DNA of 64,000 nucleotides from Diphasiastrum complanatum (lineage: Eukaryota > Streptophyta > Lycopodiopsida > Lycopodiales > Lycopodiaceae), in the NCBI GenBank assembly GCA_029204225.1, contig CM055099.1:60155795-60219794 (forward strand), in the 5' to 3' direction. The notes below the pieces were generated by a model that had not been told where the DNA came from, searched no databases, and saw only the letters and a program-made list of their open reading frames with translations. The position numbers were made by a program, and so were the translations under genes. Below are positions 23,366 to 33,724 of the stretch, in pieces (position 1 is the stretch's first letter; every line of letters begins with the position of its first letter).

Positions 23366-25960
23366 TCAGCATCCGAATATGCCCTTAAGGCAAGATTAGA
23401 TCCATCATAAGATTTGGCTTCTTACAAAATAGAGTCTCAAAGATGTTATGCCTCCAATGGGCTTACATGGCAATCTATTACACAAATAAGTTGCACAAAT
23501 AATAGCCTCTCCCCAAAAAGACTTAGGTAGAGATGAATCTAGCCTTAAAGCCTTTGCACACTCACAAAGTGTTCTATTCATTCTCTTGGCTATACCATTT
23601 TGTTGAGGACTATAAGTAAATGTAAGCTCTCTTTTAATGCCATTGGATTTACAAAACTCTATCATCTTGGTGGAGATATACTCTCCACCATTATTACTCC
23701 TCAATACTTTGATTCTAGCATCAAGTTGATTCTCAAATAGAGTTTCGAACTTAACAAAATCTTCAAACACTTTACTTTTGGAATCCAAAAGTTCAATCCA
23801 AGTGTATCTAGAGTAATCATCAATAAAAGATACATACATAGATGCACCTCCATTAGATTCTTGAGAAAAAGAGTTCACATCACTATTAATGAGATCTAAC
23901 GCTTTTGTAGATCTAGTGGAAGAGTTAACAAAAGGTAGCTTGTGTGTCTTTGAGAGGCTACAAGCTTCACATATTTTTTCACAGTTTGAGAGTGTCTTTG
24001 GAAGGCCGAGAGCAAGATCCTTGGTGCATAGTCCATTTATTTGAAGTTGGGATGGTTTAACCTCTTGTGCCATAGCTCCACTTGATTGAGCTCCTCCTTA
24101 GCCATATTCACACCAAGAAAAACATTAGCATCAAGATTAAAAAGCCTTCCTTGCTTGAATCCCTTTACAATGCAAGTATCATTCATCATTATGGAGCAAA
24201 CACCTTGCTTAAAATGGACATCTAAACCATCATCCATCAATTGTCCTACACTTAACAAATTCTTAGTGAGTGTAGGAACATAGGGTACATTATCAAGATC
24301 TACTCTTTAAGAAGATCCAAGACTTAAGGGAATAGTTCCCACTCCCTCTATTCTACATACTTTATCACTTGTTGTTAGAATAGAATTTTTACAACCTACA
24401 AAAGGTACAAGAGTTGAGAAAAAATCTTTTTGGAATCTCATGTGGGAGCTAGCCCCACTATCAGTCCACCATGTGTCATTGGAGTAGCTCTTGGATGCTG
24501 ATGTAGATGCCATCAAGGATGAATCCACTTCATCATCTTCTTCCTCAAGGGTGAGGTTGCCTTGCTTGCTCTCCTTGTGCATTCTTCTTCTTGTAGCATT
24601 CGGATGCAAAGTACCCCTTCTTTCCACAAAAGAAGCACTTGAGTTTGGCTTTGTTCTTCTTTTCACATGATGGTTGATCATCACTCTTGGTCTCCTTTTG
24701 CTAGATCTTCTTTTTGGACTTTGCCTTTTCTTTACTTGAGAAGTTGACCTTCTCATCACCATCATGCAATCTTAAGGAACCAATCCTTTGCTTGACATGA
24801 AGGATTCTACTCTCCTCAGCCACAAGCACACTATGGAGCTTGTCAATAGAGGGTAGAGCATCTTGAATAGCAAAGCTTTGTACAATATTGGAGAACTCAT
24901 CTCCAAGACCATTCAAAACGATTTGAACAAGCTCATCATCTTGAATACCCTCACTTATGATGGAAAGTTCTTTATTGAGAGACTTTATTCTCAAGACATA
25001 CTCTTAAGCACTCTCATCACTCCCTCTAATGCTTTGAAGAGCTTTATTTCTTAACATAAGCACTCTAGAGGTATTTTTGGATTCACAAATCCCTTTTAGA
25101 TGGTTCCATGCCTCTTTGGCCGAGGTACAAGATGCCACTTTTTTTAGAAACTCATTACTAACATTCATTTTTAGGCAATGTAATGCTAGTCTAGCTCTCT
25201 TTTTGTACTTCAGGTTCTTCTTCCTCTCCTATGACAAGATCATACATATCTTGGAGCACTAGAAGTGACTCCATTCTTACTTTCCAAGTTGAATAATTAT
25301 TAGAGTTTAGCCTTTCACTAGCCTCAAGAAGATAGGCTCCAATTGAACCCATTCTAGCTAGTAACAAGTACAACAAATGTAATATTCAAAGGCTCTCCCT
25401 TCTCTCTTTCTCAGAATTTAGCTACAATGCTACTCTCTTGAATCTCACAAGACTCAAGCGAAGCAAGATCTATAATGGTCTTAAACTCAAAAAGACTTGG
25501 GAAATTGAATTCTTCACAATCTATTCAATTTAGAAGCTTGGATTTGACTCTTGGAAGTGCCAATGCCTTCCTATGGTGCTTATAATTGATTTTAGCTTCA
25601 CTCTTGAACTAAAAGATAAGCCTCAAAACTCACTCTCAATGATTGGGAGGTTTAATAAACTTCTTACACCATTCCACATCAAATCTATAATGGATACAAT
25701 GGATTTTTACAAGCACATCACTAGTTTCACTCTTCACAATTTGTTTTGAAGCTCAAATATTGAAAAACACAAAGTTTTGATGAAAGTACAACTCCAGCAG
25801 CCTCTCACACGTGTGAGAAGTACATCTGAACTTTACACACAAATCTGGACCTCAACATCACAAGTAAACTATTAGTAAAGGTCACCCTCCAAAATGAATC
25901 TAGCATCAATGCTTTCACCAAAATGAAGATATTTGGATCATCAACTAAGCTCTTTGACTT

Positions 25961-25973
25961 GGCTCTGATACCA
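25961..25973 (-). other. Primer-binding site, initiator tRNA-Met type
   Basis: The minus strand reads TGGTATCAGAGCC directly next to the LTR end TTTGACA. This is the standard copia primer site and fixes the orientation of Y element 2. Confidence 0.85.
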
Positions 25974-26610
25974 TGTCAAATTTCAGAGTTTAAGGACTTA
26001 ATTAGATCTACAAATGATCATAAATAGTGATTGGTAGCTTGGGATATTGACCTACATCAAGGCTAGCTTCCAAATCAAGCTTCTAGTTGACAATTATTGT
26101 GATTCCAAGCAAGAACAATCAAGAAATGATGATCCACGACTTCACACGTGTGAAGCACAACTATTGTACGACCCGATAATAGAGAAATAGTTTACTTATG
26201 ATTTATTAAGCATTCATTCACAAAGAAAGTGCTATAGAGAGTGAAAACACCAAGATTGTTTCACAAACCAATGTTTCTCATCATTAGGTTCACAATGTAT
26301 CCATCATGGATCAAGTACACAATCACCATAATCTCTCTCTAAGATGCATCCAGCACGTGTGGGACAGCTCATTGTACTCATCCATATCCACTTTGGATAA
26401 GATATATCAAGTTTGCCACATCATCCATTGGTAGTTTGTGTTGACCTTCTAGATTCCTACAATCTAGGATCTAACTCCTATAATTTAGAAGATGTCATAT
26501 TTGACTCAAATGAAAGCTAATAAAAATGGATCTGAATATTACAAGTGTCATTTCACATGTATGGACAGGTCCTCACATTTGTGGATCCACATAGATGTCA
26601 AATACATAAA
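25974..26610 (-). repeat. 5' LTR of Y element 2
   Basis: It starts on the plus strand with TGTCAAATTTCAGAG beside the primer site. It is AT-rich and non-coding, and contains the palindrome CTTCACACGTGTGAAG near 26143. The far end near 26610 is approximate because the next recognised sequence (gypsy integrase) starts at about 26628. Confidence 0.6.
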
Positions 26611-26627
26611 AAAAAACCATGTGAAAA

Positions 26628-27105
26628 TTGCTAAATTCTAACAAAATCCTGCATGGGTGTCACAATAGCCCCAGTGCGGGACACCCCGATATACAAAGAA
26701 CACTTGCACTTGTTAAAAGAGAATTTTATTGGCCAAAAATGAAAGGTCATGTGGAGTCATATGTTCAAAAGTGTGAACAATGCCTAGTTAACAAAGCGGA
26801 AAGACTCAAGGCAGCTAGTCTGTTACATCCATTGGAAATTCCTAGCAAGAAGTGAGAAATTATTTCCATGGATTTTGTAGTCGGACTTCCCAAGTTTGGA
26901 AAGGGTCATGATGTCATTTGGGTAGTAGTTGATAGGCTTACTAAAATGGCACAATTTATTCCAACAAAAACTACTGTCAAAGCTTCAGAACTTGCTCAAC
27001 TTTTTGTTGAAAAGTTATTCATGTTTTATGGTTTGTCAAACAATATTGCTAGAGGCCGTGATTCAAAGTTCACTGACAAGTTCTGGCAGCAGTATCTACC
27101 TTAAG
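26628..27105 (+). pseudogene. Ty3/gypsy chromovirus-like integrase fragment
   Basis: 26628-26855 carries the zinc-binding region: HNSPSAGHPDIQRTL, REFYWPKMKGHVESYVQKCE, CLVNKAERLKAASLLHPLEI. 26868-27104 starts the catalytic core: MDFVVGLPKFGKGHDVIWVV, VDRLTKMAQFIPTK, then the FYGLSN and RGRDSKFTDKFWQQ region around the second acidic residue. The style (SMDFV.GLP, VDRLTK.A.F) is that of chromodomain gypsy elements and differs from elements A, B and C. Isolated relic without LTRs. Confidence 0.8.
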
Positions 27106-27113
27106 TCTTTTGT

Positions 27114-27565
27114 CTACGGATCAAATGTATCTCTTTGATCCATCCAAAGCTTGGTGGAGTCAATGGCAAAATAAGCACTCTGATCTTTCCTGATAGTTGC
27201 ATTGGGACTATTGCAAATTATAACTTTGAACCATTTGACATCAAATATGAAAAATCTAAATCGCCTAAACCCAACTTTGAGGATGTCATTGATTGTCCCA
27301 CAATAATCAAGTTGAGAAAAGAGTAACTTGGTGTCAACCATGCTTGCTCAACTCTCTTGGGTAAATTTGTCATGACTCCACAATCATAGGTGTTTCTATT
27401 TTTGTCAATGTGCTCCATATGAATCCATGCGTCCACAATGCATTGTATTTTTTGTACTGAATGAGAAAGAACAAAATGTGTTAGGGAGATAACAAATATG
27501 TAGAAAATTGCATGTACAAATAGCTTAACATGTGAATTATGTATGAATGTCTTTGAAGCATTCAT
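27114..27565 (-). pseudogene. CACTA (En/Spm) transposase gene, C-terminal DUF4216-like part
   Basis: Two overlapping minus-strand frames resemble the C-terminal region that follows the Tnp2-type transposase domain in CACTA elements. One reads HIDKNRNTYDCGVMTN (27218-27565). The other reads FFIFDVKWFKV, CNSPNATIRKDQSAYFAI and LWMDQRDTFDP (27114-27341), where the original would continue toward a QVFYV-type motif. The two motifs sit in different frames, so the copy is broken. It is on the same strand as the N-terminal CACTA piece at 30150-30830 and may be part of the same decayed element. Call made from remembered family motifs. Confidence 0.55.
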
Positions 27566-27600
27566 CCTTCAACTTATTGATCTTTGCTTGGTTAACATTC

Positions 27601-27985
27601 CGCCACCTTTGTCCATATTCTGAAGCACACATTGTGTGCCACTGGCCAGTTAGACATGCACAAATTTAAGGGGCTTTCATGTCTGCTGAATATCCACAAT
27701 ACTATAAGAACAAACACTAGGGTTACAACTGGCATTACTAGAGCTATGTCTTCTAGGCAGATCCGACTACTCAAACTCCAGGTGACCTCATAATCTACCT
27801 GCCACCCTTGTCCAAGTTTTGAAGCACGCATTGTGTGTCGGGCATGCAAAAATCAAAGGCACTTTTATATCTATTGAATAAGCTACAACTAATTTAGTCC
27901 ACAAATATTGTAAGAACAAACTGCTAAGGTTATAAGCAAAGTCATGCCTTCTTGGCCGATGCTACTATTCAGGCTCCGGATGACA
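27601..27985. repeat. Imperfect direct duplication of about 200 bp
   Basis: Copy 1 (about 27601-27790) and copy 2 (about 27803-27985) share CCACCYTTGTCCA, TGAAGCAC.CATTGTGTG, TATTGTAAGAACAAAC-type and GACTACTCA-type segments in the same order. They have no coding signal, so the open frames across them are not treated as genes. Confidence 0.65.
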
Positions 27986-28106
27986 AGAGAATCTTCACTG
28001 CATTTAAATCTTGAATTCCCAACGCACTTCCCTTCTTATTGTACATTATTAGCAAGTGTGGCACATTATGGTGAAAAAATAGGACTCTTAATAATCCTGA
28101 ATGCGT

Positions 28107-28189
28107 CGTCACAGAAAAACACAAATATTGTGACGGGCAGCTTTCAAGTGCCCTTCATCGAATACTTCAACTTCTTTTTTTTGTAGTAG
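28107..28189. mobile_element. Possible terminal region of a CACTA-type element
   Basis: CGTCACA (28107) and TGTGACG (28129) form a short stem next to GGGCAGCTTTCAAGTGCCC. The stretch ends TTTTTTTTGTAGTAG at 28189. CACTA elements have subterminal GTGACGGG-type repeats and ends near GTAGTG. No matching left end (CTACTACAAAA) was found, so this is only a suggestion. Confidence 0.3.
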
Positions 28190-28839
28190 GCTCCTCATCT
28201 AGCTGAGACATCATATGAGAACCTATTTCGAAAGCACAACTATGTTTCTTTTTGCCTCTGCTCGACATGCTTTCCATAAGTCTCAATCTCAAATTGTTCC
28301 ATGCTTCCAATTACAGCAAACGCTTCCATGCTTCCAATTACAACAAACAAATATGTGTAGTGGAGCGAGTAGCATCAGAAAGTTGTTCTTCAGTTTCAGC
28401 TTCGTTTAGACAGTAGGAGCATCTGAAGTGACTATATGTTTTGATTCATCCTCTTGCTGCTCAGCAATGCATGCATTTTACTCATTGTTGGTTTCTGTTT
28501 GTGATTTGCTTTTGATCTGCTCAGTCAGTGGTGATCTTGGCGATGGAGTGGGTAGCTGGAAGAGGCATCTCGCGCAAGGATCATTGCCACACCTGCTAAA
28601 TAATGTCAGTTAATGGGCCTGAAGGGCCAAAAAAATTGAAGGGCTCGCCCTCCCAGACTCGCCCTTGCAATTTGTCATAATGGGCCCTTCAGGCTCGTTA
28701 TCTAATACATTATGGTCAGCTGCTGCGGTTTATTAACAAAAAACAGGATGGTTAATATGCCATAATGAGCCAACTATTTTTAGCTTTTTAAAAAGCAGAA
28801 AACGTGACTGGGTTTTCTAAAAAAAATTGAAATAAAAAA
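28190..28839. other. No gene recognised
   Basis: The stretch contains a 27-bp tandem duplication at about 28298-28350 (TTCCATGCTTCCAATTACA in both units) and a poly-A- and poly-T-rich part after 28720. Open frames here are short and lack motifs. Confidence 0.5.
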
Positions 28840-29560
28840 ACGCGTCAGCCCGTGCTAGTCTGCCACGTGGCAGTTGCTGAATGGTCCAAAAAAAATCAGA
28901 CTACAGATTATAGTTTATTAATGGCATGTAGAAGTCAAAGAATCCATTACGCAATGGAATGGGCCGGGCACATAGCCCATTTTCCCCGGTTCAGCTTTCC
29001 AAAAAATTTTAGGCCCGACTCCTCTGGGCCTCGCCTAAAAAAATTCTGGAAAGCTTTACCGGGCAGAGTGTCTTGTGCCCGGCCCATTCCATAGTACAAA
29101 AAGGTTTTCTACGTTGGAATATTATAGCGATCGACACATCTTGCAAAGCGTTTGAAAACTACATGTGACTTTATCATGTTGTGCAGTGTACTAAGACATC
29201 AGAAGTTGAGAGCGACTGCAAGCTAACTCAGAACTCCTATCTCTAGCCCAAAAAGATGCAGCAAAAAATGTTTACATCATTGCAAGAAATCTATAAAATT
29301 TAACAACAATCGTTCAAAACATAGGCCATTCTGCCCGATAAGGATTTCCAGAATTTTTTAAGCGAGGCCCAGAGGGGCTGAGCCTAAATTTTTTTGGAAA
29401 GCTGAACCGGCAGAATGGCTTGTGCCCGACCTCCTTCCATTGCGTAATGGATACTTTGAAACTTCTTACATGCTCATTATGAAACATGATGAGCAGTTTG
29501 ACTTTTTCTGCACACTCTGACGCTGCCACTGGCAGGCGCAGGCCTGACGCTTGGCCTTGA
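28840..29560. repeat. Large imperfect inverted repeat with internal palindromes (fold-back-like)
   Basis: A left arm (about 28840-29085, plus sense) and a right arm (about 29325-29560, minus sense) share CCATTACGCAATGGAA, the GGTTCAGCTTTCCAAAAAA segment, CTCTGGGCCTCGC and more distant GCGTCAG and GTGGCAG blocks. Each arm is itself nearly palindromic: in the left arm ATGGAATGGGCCGGGCACA is mirrored about 110 bp later by TGTGCCCGGCCCATTCCAT with one base added. The spacer is about 240 bp. It resembles a non-autonomous fold-back DNA element. Confidence 0.65.
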
Positions 29561-30149
29561 TGCACAGTCTAGAATGGGCAACAATTTTTTTTTGGCTTTT
29601 TAAGGAGCCCAAAAAATGGGCAGAATATCCGTGAAGTATTCATTACGTCTATATATAGCACTACCAATGCTAATAAAAAATGTTTTTTTTTAACCTTATA
29701 AAAACCCTTCTAGCTCCTATTGTAGTAGGTATTTTCTCGAATTAGCCTAAAATAAATTTTTTGGGCTGATTTTTAGTCCTTAAGTTCCCTTTTCATCATG
29801 ATTAATAGACAAGCATGCATCAAAAATGTTGAAACAAGCAATGTATGGAAGCAAAATTAATCGAGCAATGCATGGAGGCAAAGTTAAACCATGCATGTCA
29901 AGTTAGAATCACTGCAAATTACAAAAAAATTGGATTTGACATTTACCATGTCAATTCTAATGATCTCATCATCGGCCATTAAAAACCAAACTTTATTAAA
30001 TGTAATTCATACAATAGACAAGAACTATGCTTAGCTATGTTCACAAACTAATTTCAACCATTAGGGCCCGTTAGAACTCAAAGAAGGCCTCTTTCTCTAA
30101 TGCCATGTCATAAGCTCTGCTATGGACTTGCACTTAAACGTATTGCATA
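29561..30149. other. No gene recognised
   Basis: AT-rich DNA with a short direct repeat (GAAGCAAAATTAATCGAGCA compared with GAGGCAAAGTTAAACCATGC, about 29847 and 29875). It could be intron or flank of the CACTA relic that follows on the minus strand. Confidence 0.4.
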
Positions 30150-30830
30150 TCCTAGGTATGATGGAAAAATTTCTTACCACTTTGGTGGGTATGGTGTCTC
30201 TTGTAATTTTTGCATGTAAGGATGTTCCCCACAACGTGGAAACATGCTTGCCTCCTCAAACTCGTCTCGATATAAAATGCAATCATTGGGACATGCATGA
30301 ATACTCTTGTAATCCATGCCAATAGCATTTTCTTGGCTTCTTGTTGAGATGCCGCCATGGTGTTATTTGAAGGCAACATTTTTTAGAGCAAACTGTGATA
30401 AGATATTCTTATAACTAGTTATAGTTTCTCACAACACATGAAATACAATACGAGATTTGAGTTTTATATACCAAAAGACAAGCTCACCTAAACAACTATG
30501 TGATAGTCGCATCTGACCACCCGTACTTAGTTTGCAAGTTTAAAAGTAATAAGCAGGCTCGCAACTTTGACATTTTTCCACTCTCGTACAAAGGACTGGA
30601 TGCCAAGCCACGTATCATCTCTTCTTCCCTCATCAATGTGGCTTCAGGTGGGTTTGTGAAGAATGCATCCATCATGTCATCCATGTCGCCCTCATGATCA
30701 TGCATTGTGAATGACATATCCTCGTGTATTGTGTCTCCTTGAGACATATCTTTGTGCAAGTCCCCATATGCACCCAAAAAAAGTGGCGGCTCTCGTGCGC
30801 TTGCACCTCTAAATCTTGATGATTGCATGG
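30150..30830 (-). pseudogene. CACTA (En/Spm) Tnp2-type transposase gene, N-terminal exons
   Basis: The first exon-like stretch (30496-30828) ends ASSPLYESGKMSKLRACLLL then LNLQTKYGWSDATIT, the known N-terminal signature (PLY.G...S.L...L.L.NL...Y..SD). After an intron-like gap with GTGAGC and ATCACAG ends (about 30395-30490), the next part has LPSNNTMAASQQEAKKML and, one frame over, GMDYKSIHACPNDCILYRDE, the hallmark HACPNDCILYR motif of CACTA transposases, then PRCGE. The frame change inside one exon shows it is a relic. The DDE region expected downstream on the minus strand is not recognised; the DUF4216-like piece lies at 27114-27565. Other CACTA sequence is at 61534-63545. Confidence 0.7.
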
Positions 30831-31419
30831 CAACATTTGGTTGAATTCTTTGATGGTCATGTGAATGTGAGTCATCATCCTACACAAAAGAAGTGCAACA
30901 ATAGTCAAGAACAATGGAAAATCTTCTCTAATCATGAAGACTGCCAAAAACATACAAGATACATGTGCAATAATGAGCAATGTTAAGTTTACAAACATCA
31001 AGCATAGTGAAAGATAAATACATAAGACTCACCGAAGAATCGACTTTGGACCGCACAAATAATGACTCTCTTCCAATCTATCCATACATGCGAATGTGTG
31101 ATATAGTAATACATCACTCTCGTAGTAATGCATATTTACATCATGTACATGGCATGGTATTCTCTAGTTTAGCCAGGCCTATGATCCAATCTGTGATGGT
31201 CCAGTCTCATCATTTGAAAAAGAAGAATGTGAACTCGCCCATCGGTCCACCTTGTCAAATAGTAATGGATCAAAAACAAAATTAGAGAGCAACATGTGAT
31301 AACAAATTGAATACACATATAACAAAATTGTCGCTAAGCTCGACATACATATCACTAGCTAGGATCATATTATCGATTTATTCATCGACATACACCATAT
31401 AATCCAAAAATATAATTTT
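30831..31419. other. No gene recognised
   Basis: Probably upstream flank or 5' untranslated region of the CACTA relic. Open frames on both strands are short and lack known motifs. It leads into the telomere-like tract. Confidence 0.4.
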
Positions 31420-31975
31420 GTTAAGGCTTGTAATTTAATTAATTCTTGGGATTTGTAATAAGGAGTTTGGGTAAATGGCTTTGAGAAAAGAGGCTTTAGG
31501 GTTAGGGATCTAGGAATCTAGGGTAAGGGGCTTACGGTTTAGATTCAAGGATCTGGTGAGGGGGGCTAAGGGATCTAGGATGAGTGGTTTAATTATAGGT
31601 AACAAGCTTAGGTTTTAGATTCAAGGGTTTTGGATTTAGGGTCTACGGCTTAGGGTTTAGGCTTTATCATTAAGCGTTTAGGACTGGGCTTGGAATTTGG
31701 AGGTTAGAGTTTAGGGTTTAGGGTTTAGTGTCTGGAATTTAGGGTAAAAGATGTGTTTAGAGTTTAGGATTCTAGGGTTCTAGGGCTTAGAGCATAGAGT
31801 TAGGATTTAGGATTTAGGATTTGGGTTTAGAGCCTACGGTTGGAATTTACAACAAGGGATCTAGGAAAATGGTTTAGCATAATGGGCAATGAATTTATGG
31901 TTTAGGATTTAGGGATTAAGATTTAAGATTTAGGGTTTAGGGCTTAGTATTTAGGATTTAGGATTTGATATATAA
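31420..31975 (+). repeat. Degenerate interstitial telomere-like repeat (TTTAGGG type)
   Basis: Many exact and one-base variants of TTTAGGG, GGTTTAG and GGATTTAGG occur on the plus strand across about 550 bp. The densest parts are around 31710-31740 (GTTTAGGGTTTAGGGTTTAG) and 31920-31970. The spacing is irregular, so the array has decayed. TTTAGGG is the telomere repeat of most land plants. Confidence 0.75.
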
Positions 31976-32133
31976 CAAGGATCTCTCTTTTGTTTTTTGA
32001 AAATATCCATGAAAGTATTTTATGGTCCTCTTTCAAGACCTGTAGAGAAGCAAGTAATGTTTGGTATGGCAATAAAACTGGCAAGGTATGAATTGTTAAT
32101 AGCAATATTCTAAATGAAAATTGAAATGTATAC

Positions 32134-32322
32134 CTGGAATGCCGCCAACCACCATATGTGATTTTCTGATTGAACTCTACACGTTCGATCATTTGTATCT
32201 AAAATTTTGTTCATCAAAGTGACACTCACTCGTTCCAACTCTCGACCCTTGATGATTTCAGATTCATCCAATCTTATTACAATAATGTTCTTTCCATTTA
32301 CTTGATGTTTGTCTTGCCATTG
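32134..32322 (-). CDS. Exon-like open stretch of unknown function
   Basis: On the minus strand about 63 codons are open, beginning QWQDKHQVNGKNIIVIRLDE and ending HIWWLAAFQ at an apparent 5' splice site (CCAG then GTATAC at 32133-32128). The amino-acid mix (regular charge pattern, tryptophans) looks more like coding than chance, but no partner exons or family were recognised. It could be part of a transposon gene, given the neighbours on the same strand. No start codon is claimed. Confidence 0.3.
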
Positions 32323-32329
32323 TTAAAAG

Positions 32330-32700
32330 CTACAATCATGTAAATGCATCAAACTACAGTAAATCAATATGATTAGATCTAGCATACCTTACTTTTGTAA
32401 TGTTTATGTCGCATTGAAACATCGTCCCGCCTCATATTTCACTATAAGCATACAGTGATTTCAAAAGTTCTGCCACTCCCGCTTCAGTTTTTGCATTGAG
32501 CACACCAAGATTTTCAGTCTAAAAGCTCTAGTCCCGAATTTTGGAATGAGCATGAAGAGAAGTTATTACATCTCATGCTTAACTAACTATTGTCTGAAGT
32601 TAACCATACTAGTTAAACGTCGGGCAAGGTCAAAAACTTGGAAAACGGCGACCAGAAGTTATAGGTTTGTGTTCTCTCTACGTAACCTCTCTCTAAAGTG
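32330..32700. other. No gene recognised
   Basis: AT-rich DNA between the exon-like stretch and a gypsy integrase relic. No motif or repeat stands out. Confidence 0.4.
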
Positions 32701-33640
32701 AAATTTCTTAAAGGGCCCAATTTGAGCCCATATTTCCCATAATGAGTGCAACATGTAGCTTTAGTTCCCAATCAAATCTAGCCTCCATGGTCTTGGTGAG
32801 GATTTCACATAATATCTTATTTGTGGATTCAACTTGGCCATTACATCGAGGGTAATAAGGGACACTTATCCTATGTACCACTAGGAAGGTGGATAATAAA
32901 TGTTCGATTACTGCATTCAAGAAATGTGTTCCCCTATCACTAACGTACCTCTAGTGGACATACAAAGCATACTATTAACTGATCGTAGAGGAATTTAGCA
33001 ATGGATTTTGCATCCACGGTTCTAATAGCATGAGCTTCGGCCCACTTAGTGCAATAGTCAATGGCTACGATAATGTATCTAGATTGTGTGAACCTTGCAG
33101 CCGGCTGATCGGTCTCACATAGTCAATTTCTCATTTGAAATATGCTTGTTTGGACAAGATGGGATTTAATGGCAATGTGTAGTCCTTAATTGAGGTTGCT
33201 TCGCTCGTTGCACACATCACATGCTATCACAAAATTGTGTGTATCCTTAAATAATGTTGGCCACCAGAATCCTGCCAACAATATTTTTTGAGATGTCGGC
33301 TCAGATGAGAAGTGTCCTCCTCCACTTCTTTCATGAGTTAGGGAAATGATGGGTGTTGTTTCTCTTTTCATGAGACACCTACGAATGATTCTGTCCATCC
33401 CTTTTTTGTATAGATTAGGGTGTAAGGAGTGGATTTGTAGATCAAGGCACATTGTGAGCGAGTTTGGGTAGATTGGAATCAATATGGCCTGTAGTAAGGT
33501 ATTCAATGATTTTTCGAGCCCAACCGGTGACCTTTTTCGAGTCTGTGAATGGCCCACCAACTTTCATGAGTATATCGTTCAATTAACAATTCACAGTTTT
33601 GGAATACTTGCTGCACATCTGGAGAAGTGGAAAAATGATC
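32700..33640 (-). pseudogene. Ty3/gypsy integrase relic
   Basis: 33186-33560 carries the zinc-binding region (LYKKGMDRIIRRCLMKRETT, then SLTHERSGGGHFSSEP and GFWWPTLFKDTHNFVIACD). 32708-32920 carries the end of the core (HRISVPYYPRCNGQVESTNK). In between, about 32930-33180, the nucleotide sequence still reads as integrase core on the minus strand. The type matches elements A and C (GGGHFS, WWPTLFKD). Old and broken; no LTR recognised. Confidence 0.75.
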
Positions 33641-33724
33641 TGCATGACATGAAAAATTGACTGGTCTACCAAATGTTGTTGTTGGAGGTATGGTTCGCCT
33701 ACTTGTATGATCTTGTTTACCAGG

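Larger units (their letters stand above)
23370..26610 (-). mobile_element. Ty1/copia family Y-like element 2 (5' LTR, gag, protease, integrase)
   Basis: Minus-strand order: 5' LTR (about 26610-25974), tRNA-Met primer site, leader, gag (25191-25376 YLLEASERLNSNNYSTWKVR; 24701-24994 IQDDELVQIVLNGLGDEF), knuckle and protease zone (24307-24765, WWTDSGASSHMRFQKDFF), 24037-24258 (MLSVGQLMDDGLDV, LWHKRLNHPNFK) and integrase (23405-24073, CEACSLSKTHKLPF, FIDDYSRYTWIELL, LRSNNGGEYISTKM, YSPQQNGIAKRMNRTLC, YLCNRLP). RT, RNase H and the 3' LTR are not present on this side; instead the opposite-strand Y element 1 begins. Broken. Confidence 0.8.

Noticed and set aside
27592-27849. Minus-strand open frame with a hydrophobic middle
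   Set aside because: It runs across the roughly 200-bp direct duplication and the second repeat copy does not keep the frame.
28852-29565. Open frames containing FSFPKNFRPDSSGPRLKKFW on one strand and FSFPKKFRLSPSGPRLKNSG on the other
   Set aside because: The similarity simply reflects the inverted repeat arms; there is no independent coding evidence.
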